Assembly: GCA_014237405.1 (NCBI GenBank)
Contig: JABZFO010000113.1
Coordinates: 1 to 64,000, forward strand
Reading direction: 5' to 3'
DNA length: 64,000 bases
Origin: Desulfosarcina sp.
GTDB lineage: Bacteria > Desulfobacterota > Desulfobacteria > Desulfobacterales > Desulfosarcinaceae
Of the stretch, positions 44,480 through 52,213 are shown one piece after another (position 1 is the first letter of the stretch; every line of letters starts with the position of its first letter). Below the pieces are notes generated by a model that saw nothing but the letters and a program-made list of their open reading frames with translations, was not told the DNA's origin and ran no database searches. The translations under genes and the position numbers were made by a program.

Positions 44480-46498
44480 ATGGCAGAAATAACAAAGGCT
44501 AAGGTAGCCAAGGCTCCAAAACTGGCTGATCCGGTTGCATCTTCCATAGATGTAGCATCACAGGAGATGATAGCGCGTTCCCATGAACTCGGGGTTGAAA
44601 CCATATTTGACAGAGCCCTGACCATGAAACAATGTGCCATAGGCGTCCAGGGCACGTGCTGTAAAAACTGTTCCATGGGACCCTGTCGTCTGCCTCTCCC
44701 CAAAGGCGGGATTGAAGGAGAAGACACAAGAAAAGGCCTTTGCGGCGCAACAGCTAACACTATCGCCGCCAGAAACTTTATCAGAATGATAGCCGGCGGC
44801 GCAGCAGCCCACTCTGACCATGGGCGCTGTGTTGCAGAAGTCTTTTTGGCTGCGGCACGAAAAGAGACGGAAGCTTATAAGGTAAAGGATATAGACAAAC
44901 TGCTGGCCGTTGCTCAAGACCTTGGTGTTGCAACAACTGTTGAGGTGGACGGAGAGGAGCTGGACAGGGATATTGATGAAATTGCAGTTGAAACAGCAGA
45001 AACTGCATTGAACGAATGGGGCAAAGCTGAAGGAGAACTCCTGACCTTGAAAAAGGCGCCTGAAGCCCGTTATGAAATCTGGAAAAAACAGGGGGTGCTT
45101 CCGAGAAATATAGACCGGGAGATCGTGGAGATCATGCACCGCACCCATATGGGCGTTGATCAGGATTATAAAAACCTGATGAAACAGGGAACCCGGGCGG
45201 CCATTGCAGACGGGTGGGGCGGCTCCATGCTGGCCACCGATCTGCAGGATATTCTCTTTGGAACCCCTTATCCGGTCCAGTCTGAGGCCAACCTCGGCGT
45301 GATGAAGGAAGATCTTGTAAATCTCGTTATCCACGGCCATGAGCCTGTTTTGTCGGAAATGATCGTTGCCGTTGCCCAGAAGCAGGAGATGATCGATTAT
45401 GCCAAAGCACAGGGTGCAAACGGGATCCAGCTCTCAGGGATCTGTTGTACAGCCAATGAACTGCTTCAGCGCCACGGCGTACCGTTGTGCGGAACCTTTT
45501 TGCAGCAGGAGCTGGCCATCATCACCGGCGCAGTCGATGCCATGGTGGTGGATATCCAGTGTATCATGCAGAACATTGCCAATGTTGCAAAATGCTTCCA
45601 CACCAAGGTAATTACCACCCATCCCATCGCCAAAATGGAACAGGATAATGTGATCCATATCGAGTTTGACGAGCACCATGCCATAGAAGATGCCGAGCGG
45701 ATCGTTAAACTGGCCTGTGACAATTTTAAAAATCGCGGTGCAGAGGTTATGATTCCGAAGCACAAAGCACCTGTCGTGGCCGGCTTTGGGGTTGAATCCA
45801 CAGAGTATCATCTTGGGGGATCGTTCCGCGGTACTTACTATACCCTCAACGACAACATAATAAACGGACGCATCCGGGGTGTTGCCGGCGTTGTAGGATG
45901 CAATAACGCCAGAACAAGGCACAATTATGATCATATAACCATATGCAAGGAGCTGATTAAAAATGATGTGATTGTCCTTACCACCGGATGTACGGCAATC
46001 GCCTGCGCCATGGAAGGACTGTTGACACCGGAAGCCGCAGCGGTTCACTGCGGTGCAGGTTTGGCTGAAGTATGCGAAACCGTCGGTATTCCTCCTATTC
46101 TTCATCTGGGTTCTTGTGTGGACAACAGCCGGATTCTTCTGGCTGCAACAGCAGTGGTTAAGGCCGGAGGGCTGGGAAATGACATTGCTGATCTGCCGGC
46201 TGCGGGAAGCGCACCTGAATGGATGAGTGAAAAGGCGATCAGTATCGGCCATTATTTTGTCGCATCCGGTGTTTATACGGTTTTTAGTAACCTGCCCACA
46301 ACGGGTGCCCCGGTGTTCAACGATTACATCTGCAAGGAGTTTGAAAAACTTTACGGGGGCATGTGGGGTGCTGAGCAGGATCCGATCAAGCATGCCCATC
46401 TGATGATTGCTCATATCGATAAAAAGCGCAAAGAGCTCGGTATCGACAAGGCAAGGGAAAGGGTCATGATGGATTTTGCCGATCGCCAGGCGCTTTAG
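44480..46498 (+). CDS. acsA: Carbon monoxide dehydrogenase catalytic subunit
   Basis: 672 residues, full length. Ligands of the B and D clusters are in 'GTCCKNCSMGPCRLPLPKGG' and 'CGATANTIAARN'. The Ni-Fe C-cluster region is seen in 'SGICCTANELLQRHGVPLCG', 'GVAGVVGCNNARTRHNYDHI', 'TTGCTAIACAMEGLL' and 'LHLGSCVDNSRILLAA'. It interconverts CO2 and CO and passes CO through a tunnel to AcsB. GAGGAGG precedes the ATG. The gene has distinctly lower GC than acsC, acsE or acsV, and this composition continues into acsB until about 48040. Confidence 0.96.
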   Translation: MAEITKAKVAKAPKLADPVASSIDVASQEMIARSHELGVETIFDRALTMKQCAIGVQGTCCKNCSMGPCRLPLPKGGIEGEDTRKGLCGATANTIAARNFIRMIAGGAAAHSDHGRCVAEVFLAAARKETEAYKVKDIDKLLAVAQDLGVATTVEVDGEELDRDIDEIAVETAETALNEWGKAEGELLTLKKAPEARYEIWKKQGVLPRNIDREIVEIMHRTHMGVDQDYKNLMKQGTRAAIADGWGGSMLATDLQDILFGTPYPVQSEANLGVMKEDLVNLVIHGHEPVLSEMIVAVAQKQEMIDYAKAQGANGIQLSGICCTANELLQRHGVPLCGTFLQQELAIITGAVDAMVVDIQCIMQNIANVAKCFHTKVITTHPIAKMEQDNVIHIEFDEHHAIEDAERIVKLACDNFKNRGAEVMIPKHKAPVVAGFGVESTEYHLGGSFRGTYYTLNDNIINGRIRGVAGVVGCNNARTRHNYDHITICKELIKNDVIVLTTGCTAIACAMEGLLTPEAAAVHCGAGLAEVCETVGIPPILHLGSCVDNSRILLAATAVVKAGGLGNDIADLPAAGSAPEWMSEKAISIGHYFVASGVYTVFSNLPTTGAPVFNDYICKEFEKLYGGMWGAEQDPIKHAHLMIAHIDKKRKELGIDKARERVMMDFADRQAL

Positions 46499-46567
46499 TA
46501 TAATCAAGATCATGTATTTTGAATGATAAAAAAACAAATCTGAAATCCTCAACGAAGGAGGAACAAA

Positions 46568-48708
46568 ATGTCAAGATTGATCGCATTTGCTGCCATCCAG
46601 GGCGGCTATAAAGTTGTCTCACAGGCCGAAGGAGCGTATCAAAAAGCGCTTGCGACCTAAAGGTTGAAACCCTCGAAGACCTGCAGGAGCCCCTGGATAT
46701 TGCACGGGGTCTTCTCCCCGCCCATATCAAAGGTAAAAACTGGCTTCCTTTCCTCGGTCCGCTTCTGGATGCAGGCATGGCCGGCATCATATCCTTTGAA
46801 GTGATAGAGGCTTTGAGATACCTGAATGAGCCTGATTTCTATATCCATGCCGAAGATCCGGATATCGAGGCGGGAAAACTCTGGACCGGCGCTGCAGACG
46901 ATACCATCTTCAGAAAAAGAGGGGTCGAGTTCGTTGACGGCACCGCTCCCGGTTTTGCGGCAATAGTAGGCTCTGCCCCTGATCCGGAAACAGCCAAGAT
47001 GATCATTGAAGATTACCAGCAAAGGGGTCTTTACATGTTCCTGGCTGCCAACCACAACGGAACCACCCTGGTCGAGCAGCTTATCGAAGCCGGCGTGCAG
47101 GTGGGGTGGAGTACACGAATCGCCTGCTTCGGCCCCGATATCTCTTCAGCAGTGTTTGCAGCAGGTTTTGCAAACCGCGTTGCAATGGCCTTCGGCGGGG
47201 TTCAGCCCGGTGATTATAAAAAGATTCTCATGTACAACAAAGAGCGCGTATTTGCATTTGTCAATGCCCTGGGCGATGTGGGAACCGAGTGGGGTGTTGC
47301 CGCCGCCGGCTGTGTCAACTGGGGATTCCCGACATTGGCCGACACCGACATTACCCAGATCTTGCCCACGGGTATCTGTACCTACGAGCATGTTGTATCC
47401 CCGATTGCCCATGATGAAATCTGCGCAAAGTCGGTTGAAGTCCGTGGCCTTAAAACCCTTGTATCCGACATCGAGATTCCGTGTGCCTTCGGTCCGGCCT
47501 ACGAGGGTGAGCGGATCAGGGGTGCCGATCTACACTGCCAGACAGGCGGTGGCAAGACCCAGTGCACCGAACTTTGCAAGATGGCGGAGATGAACGAGAT
47601 CGAGGACGCTAAGGTTGAGGTCATCGGCCCTGATATCGGTGATCTCAAAGAAGGTGATACGCTGCCGCTGGGTATTTATGCACAGGTAGCAGGCCGTGAA
47701 TTCCAGACTGATTTCGAACCTATTATTGAACGTCAGGTTCATCATCTGGTGAACTACATTCAGGGTATAATGCATATCGGGCAGAGAGATATTTCCTGGA
47801 TCAGGGTGGGCAAGGCCGCCGTAGAAAAAGGCTTCACCTTAAAGGACATTGGTGTTGTATTACATGCCAAGTTCCATCAGGATTTTGGCAATATCCTGGA
47901 TAAGGTGCAGATCACCATGTACACCAAGGAAAAAGACGTTGATGCTCTTACCAAACGTGCAAGAGCTGAATACAAGAAAAGGGATGAGCGTGTTGAGAAC
48001 ATGACCGACGAAGATGTCGAAACCTACTACTCCTGCACGCTGTGCCAGAGTTTTGCCCCCAACCACGTCTGTTCGGTGAGCCCGGAAAGAACAGGCCTGT
48101 GCGGCGCCTACAACTGGATGGACTGCAAGGCTTCCTTCGAGATCAATCCCACCGGACCCAACCAGCCCATTGAAAAGGGCGAGTGTCTGGATCCGGTTAT
48201 GGGGCAGTGGAAGGGTGTCAACGACTTTGTCTACAAGGCCTCACGCGGGGCGGTCACCCACTACAACTTCTACTCCCTGGTGGTCGATCCCATGACCACC
48301 TGCGGCTGCTGCGAGTGCATCGCCGCCATGCTGCCCTCCTGCAACGGCGTTATGACCGTGGGCCGGGATTATGCCGGTGAAACTCCCTGCGGCATGAAGT
48401 TTACCACCCTGGCCGGTGTCATGGGCGGTGGCGCTTCTTCGCCGGGTTTCGTTGGCCATTCCAAGTTCAACATTACCCAGGGCAAGTTTATCCTGGGTGA
48501 TGGCGGGTTGCTGCGCATGGTCTGGATGCCCAAGATACTGAAGGAAGAAATCAAGGAGCGCATCGAAAAACGGGGCGCCGAAATGGGCGTACCGGATCTC
48601 TATAACATGATCGCTGACGAGACCGTGGGCCTCACCGAGGAGGAGATCCTGCCCTTCCTCCAGGAAAAAGGCCATCCGGCCCTGACCATGGATCCGCTCA
48701 TTGGCTAA
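46568..48708 (+). CDS. acsB: Acetyl-CoA synthase AcsB (frame-interrupted near the N-terminus)
   Basis: The acetyl-CoA synthase subunit that joins CO, methyl and CoA at the Ni-Ni-[4Fe-4S] A-cluster. The ATG at 46568 (SD AAGGAGG) gives 'MSRLIAFAAIQGGYKVVSQA' and stops at 46659; the family sequence resumes in another phase at 'KVETLEDLQEPLDIARGLLP' (46660 on) and runs intact to 48708. The conserved block around 'NTAYYLPVIY' of homologues, about 25 codons, is absent. A-cluster cysteines are present in 'YYSCTLCQSFAPNHVC' , 'GLCGAYNWMDCKA' and 'TTCGCCECIAAMLP'. Composition switches from moderate to high GC near 48040. Confidence 0.9.
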
Positions 48709-48720
48709 CAGGCAAGACGA

Positions 48721-48746
48721 CGGGGCGGGCTTCATCGCCCGCCCCG
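48721..48746. terminator. Strong intercistronic hairpin between acsB and acsC
   Basis: CGGGGCGGGC-TTCATC-GCCCGCCCCG: ten perfect base pairs and a six-base loop, 12 bases after the acsB stop. No U-tract follows and acsC lies 70 bases downstream, so it may stabilise or process the operon mRNA rather than end it. Confidence 0.6.
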
Positions 48747-48815
48747 TACCACAGATGAACCGATTCCCCGGTCTTTTCGATCGGGTGAATTGCCCATACA
48801 GACAAGGAGAATAGT

Positions 48816-50153
48816 ATGGCATTAACCGGTATTCAGATTTTTAAACTCCTGCCCAAGACCAACTGCAAGGAATGCGGGGTACCCACCTGTCTTGCCTTTG
48901 CCATGAACCTGGCATCCGGCAAGGCCGAGCTGGACGCCTGCCCCTACGTTTCCGATGAAGCGCGGGAAAAACTCTCCGAAGCCTCTGCACCGCCCATCCG
49001 CCCCATCGTGGTGGGCAAGGGCGTCCGCAAAGCTACCACCGGTGGAGAGACCGTTCAGTACCGCCATGAAAAAACCTTTTTCAACCCCACCCTGCTGGCG
49101 GCCCAGGTGGGCAGCGACATCGCGGCGGCAGACCTGGAAACCAAACTCAAAGGGTGGAACGCGCTGCAGTTCGAGCGCGTGGGCCTGAATCTGCGGCCGG
49201 AACTGGTGGCCGTGAAAGATGTCGGCGGCAGTGCCGACGCCTTTGCCGCCGTGGCCAAACAGGTGGCCGAAACGTCGGAATTCAATGTGATTTTGATGAC
49301 CGAAGACGCCGAGGTGATGAAGGCCGGCGTGGCTGCCGCCGGCTTCAAGCGCCCACTGATGTATGCGGCCACCGAGGCCAATGTGGACGCCTTTGGCGCC
49401 ATCGCCAAGGAGAACGACCTTCCCCTGGCCATCAGGGCCGATTCCATCGAGGGCCTGGTTCCCCTGTCGGACAAGCTCACCGGCATGGGTGTCAAAGACC
49501 TGGTGCTCGATCCCGGCTCACGGGAACCCAAACAGTGCCATCAAGATATGATCGCCATCCGCCGTTCCGCCCTGAAAGACCAGAATCGTACCGTGGGCTT
49601 TCCCACCATCGCCTTTCCCTGTGAAATGGCCGACAACCTGGATGTGGAGACCATGCTGGGCGCCATGTACGTAGCCAAGTATGGCGGCATCGTGGTGATG
49701 TCCGACTTTGCCGGTGAATCTCTGTTCCCGCTGCTGCTGGAACGTCTCAATATCTACACCGACCCGCAGCGGCCCATGACCGTCACCGAGGGCATCTACC
49801 CCATCAACAACCCCGACGAAAACTCGCGGGTGCTGGTTACTACCAACTTTGCCCTCACCTACTTCATCGTTTCCGGTGAGATCGAGGCCAGCAAAGTGCC
49901 CTCCTGGCTGCTTATCAAGGACTCCGAAGGGCTGTCCGTACTCACCGCCTGGGCGGCCGGCAAGTTCGCCGGCGACGACGTGGGCATGTTCGTGAAAAAG
50001 AGCGGCATCACCGACAAGATCAAACATCAGGAAATAGTCATCCCCGGCTATGCCGCCTCCATCGTGGGCGACGTGGAAGAGGAACTGCCCGGCTGGACCA
50101 TTACCGTCGGTCCCCGGGAAGCAGCGCACATTCCCGGTTTCCTCAGAGCGTAA
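48816..50153 (+). CDS. acsC: Corrinoid iron-sulfur protein large subunit AcsC
   Basis: 445 residues, intact. The N-terminal [4Fe-4S] motif is 'LLPKTNCKECGVPTCLAFAM' plus a fourth Cys in 'DACPYVSDEA'. The TIM-barrel core contains 'KDLVLDPGSREPKQCHQDMI', and the C-terminal corrinoid-binding domain 'GLSVLTAWAAGKFAGDDVGM' and 'IVIPGYAASIVGDVEEELPG'. With AcsD it carries the methyl group from methyltetrahydrofolate (via AcsE) to AcsB. GGAG precedes the ATG. High-GC codon use contrasts with acsA. Confidence 0.95.
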   Translation: MALTGIQIFKLLPKTNCKECGVPTCLAFAMNLASGKAELDACPYVSDEAREKLSEASAPPIRPIVVGKGVRKATTGGETVQYRHEKTFFNPTLLAAQVGSDIAAADLETKLKGWNALQFERVGLNLRPELVAVKDVGGSADAFAAVAKQVAETSEFNVILMTEDAEVMKAGVAAAGFKRPLMYAATEANVDAFGAIAKENDLPLAIRADSIEGLVPLSDKLTGMGVKDLVLDPGSREPKQCHQDMIAIRRSALKDQNRTVGFPTIAFPCEMADNLDVETMLGAMYVAKYGGIVVMSDFAGESLFPLLLERLNIYTDPQRPMTVTEGIYPINNPDENSRVLVTTNFALTYFIVSGEIEASKVPSWLLIKDSEGLSVLTAWAAGKFAGDDVGMFVKKSGITDKIKHQEIVIPGYAASIVGDVEEELPGWTITVGPREAAHIPGFLRA

Positions 50154-50168
50154 CCGCTGTTTGATCTA

Positions 50169-50211
50169 ACGGTCAGGGCCGAAAGGCGTCGAATATGCCG
50201 GTCCTGACCGT
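50169..50211. terminator. Hairpin between acsC and acsE
   Basis: ACGGTCAGG (50169-50177) pairs with CCTGACCGT (50203-50211), 16 bases after acsC; a second short palindrome (GGCCGGC/GCCGGCC) follows at about 50220-50236. As with acsB/acsC, this may partition expression within the operon. Confidence 0.55.
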
Positions 50212-50312
50212 CGTTTCCTGGCCGGCACGCCGGCCATCATGTTGGCAATAGCGTCATCCGTGGCCGGAACACTGGCCGGAGCATGATGCCGAGAAAAAGA
50301 AAGGAAGGTCGT

Positions 50313-51102
50313 ATGCTACTAATCGGCGAGAGTTTGAATGTCATTTCAACAAAGATCGGCCGCGCCTACAAGGAGCGGGATCCCAAGCCGATCCAGGAAG
50401 AGGCCCTTTTCCAGAAGGAAAAGCGAATGGACTATATCGAATATCGATGCCATAGAAGCGGCACTGAAGGTGATCAAGCAGATCCCCGACGGAACACCCC
50501 ATATCGTCAACTCCATCATGTGCCGCCCCGAGCGCTACGAGCGCATGGTGCCCATCGCCGCCGAGTACAACGCGGACTTCATCGCCCTCATGTGGGGCCC
50601 CGAGGGCCTGCCCCGCGATGAAAACGAGCGCGCCGCCCTGTGCGTCGAACTGCTCTATTTCGCCAACGAAGCCGGCATCCCCAACGAGAAGATCTGGGTG
50701 GACGGCATCGTAACCCCGGTAAACATCCAGCAGCCCCAGGCCATCAGCCTCATGGAGTTCCAGCAGATGATTCCGGATATGTCCCCGGGGGCAAAAAGCA
50801 CCTGCGGTCTTTCCAATATCTCCAACGGCCCCCCCGAACACCTGCGCCCCATCCTGAACCAGACCTTCATGGTCATGCTGGAAAAATGCGGCATGCTGTC
50901 CGTCATCTCCGATCCCAGGGATGAACAGCTGACCGCCATCGCCAAGGGTGAGCGCCAGGACATCGTGGACCTGATCTACGGCATGCTGGACGGCACCGAC
51001 CCCGACCGCGCCAGTCTCTCCAAAGAGATGCTGGACTACGCCAAAACCGTGGATGTCATCCTCGGCAAAGCCCTGTACTCGGACTCCTGGCTGGAAATCT
51101 AA
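50313..51102 (+). CDS. acsE: Methyltetrahydrofolate:corrinoid protein methyltransferase AcsE (frame-interrupted)
   Basis: Transfers methyl from methyl-H4folate to the corrinoid iron-sulfur protein. The ATG at 50313 (GGAAGG upstream) gives 'MLLIGESLNVISTKIGRAYK' through 'KEKRMDYIE'; at about 50434-50444 the frame changes and the family resumes at 'IDAIEAALKVIKQIPDGTPH'. The ~34 residues between, which in homologues include the folate-binding LNVGPA/CLDST segments, are missing. The rest of the barrel is normal ('IALMWGPEGLPRDENERAAL', 'TCGLSNISNGPPEHLRPILN'). The short direct repeat ATATCGA-ATATCGA lies at the join. As written it would be inactive. Confidence 0.85.
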
Positions 51103-51126
51103 GCCTCGGGTGCATCTTTTCAAAAT

Positions 51127-51163
51127 GAAAAAAGCCCCTTCCAGACTGGAAGGGGCTTTTTTT
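51127..51163. terminator. Bidirectional rho-independent terminator
   Basis: An A-tract, then AGCCCCTTCCAG-A-CTGGAAGGGGCT, then a T7 tract. It is a near-perfect 12-bp stem with A and T runs on the two sides, located between the convergent acsE and the leftward redox cluster. It should terminate transcription from both directions. Confidence 0.92.
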
Positions 51164-51971
51164 ATTCAGGCAACTTTTCATTTTTCGGCTTGTAGCCGTG
51201 AGGTTTGGAAAAAACCGGCGCGGTTAAACGCTGGGTTTTTCTCGAATAGAGTTTGGCGCATGTGGGACAATACTGGTGATGATTCTTAACATCGGGATGT
51301 TCCTTGGCATGCTCCTGCTTCTCTACGTGCTGCAGGAACTTCGGTGTCGCAAACAGCCTCCCGCACATTTCACATCGCTCCAGCGGGTGGCGGCCAATCA
51401 CTTCATCCCGGATCATGATGGTTCTCACATTGCCCTTATCCACCAATTGGATGGCCCCGGTGGGGCAGATATTGGCGCAGGTGCCGCACCCGATGCAGGT
51501 CCCCTCCTCCCGTGGCGCCACATAATTAATGCCCTTCCGCTTGACTATTTTCAACGCCTGCGCACCGATGATCTCCCGGCAAACCCGAACGCACAGGCGG
51601 CAACGGATGCAGCCGTCCGGAATCACCCCGGTGATCAAATTGAACTCCTCGCCGATCTCGATAATCCGCTGCGACCGAGGCGCCATCTTCAGGAGATTGC
51701 CGATGGCCAGATTCCGCATTTTGTAGATCATGGCGCTTTCGGTGACCACTTCCATCCCATCCCGGGTTTTGATGGCACAGGAGAGCTTGGTCGTTGGCGG
51801 CTCGTCTCCGACTCTTACCTCCACGACGCAGAGTTTACACGAGGCCGCCGGCGTCAACGCATGGTGAAAGCACATGCTCGGAATTTTGAATCCTTTTTCG
51901 GTCAGCACCGTCAGCAGCCTCACCCCTTTTTCGACTTCAAATTCCTGACCGTTAACCTTGATCTTCGCCAT
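51162..51971 (-). CDS. NuoG/HoxU-like [2Fe-2S]/[4Fe-4S] protein with C-terminal Cys module
   Basis: 269 residues. N-terminal [2Fe-2S] plant-type ferredoxin domain ('CFHHALTPAASCKLCVVEV' plus 'LSCAIKTRDGMEV'), a helical segment, then two [4Fe-4S] sets ('GCIRCRLCVRVCREIIGAQA', 'GTCIGCGTCANICPTGAIQL'). The end carries 'CEMCGRLFATPKFLQ' and 'YCPTCAKLYSRK', a module shared with two other proteins of this cluster. It transfers electrons between the NuoF-like flavoprotein and other subunits. The ATG at 51971 has GGGAG upstream. Last gene of the leftward operon, ending in the strong terminator. Confidence 0.85.
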   Translation of the reverse strand: MAKIKVNGQEFEVEKGVRLLTVLTEKGFKIPSMCFHHALTPAASCKLCVVEVRVGDEPPTTKLSCAIKTRDGMEVVTESAMIYKMRNLAIGNLLKMAPRSQRIIEIGEEFNLITGVIPDGCIRCRLCVRVCREIIGAQALKIVKRKGINYVAPREEGTCIGCGTCANICPTGAIQLVDKGNVRTIMIRDEVIGRHPLERCEMCGRLFATPKFLQHVEKQEHAKEHPDVKNHHQYCPTCAKLYSRKTQRLTAPVFSKPHGYKPKNEKLPE

Positions 51972-51982
51972 GGGTATTCTCC

Positions 51983-52192
51983 CTATTCTTTCAGCCTGCG
52001 CAGACAATCCTGGGGTAAGCGATGGGTGCCCTTATCGACCAGGCTCACTTCAACCAACGCATCCGGATCGTTGATTGCCGAATCCGGATCAGTGATGATG
52101 CCATGCAGCCCGACGAATTCGTCCATATAGTCCTGCCAGCTCTCATCTGTTGATTTTTTAAATATTTCGACCTTTTCACCTCTTCGAAACAT
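51983..52192 (-). CDS. Small hypothetical protein of the redox operon
   Basis: 69 residues ('MFRRGEKVEIFKKSTDESWQ', 'EFVGLHGIITDPDSAINDPD', 'ALVEVSLVDKGTHRLPQDCL'). The pattern of short strands and a conserved 'GLHGIITD' turn suggests an SH3/KOW-like barrel. It lies 21 bases after the flavoprotein gene and 11 bases before the next, clearly in the operon, so an assembly or maturation role is possible (inference). Confidence 0.7.
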   Translation of the reverse strand: MFRRGEKVEIFKKSTDESWQDYMDEFVGLHGIITDPDSAINDPDALVEVSLVDKGTHRLPQDCLRRLKE

Positions 52193-52213
52193 GTTGACCT
52201 CCGTTGTTGCAGG

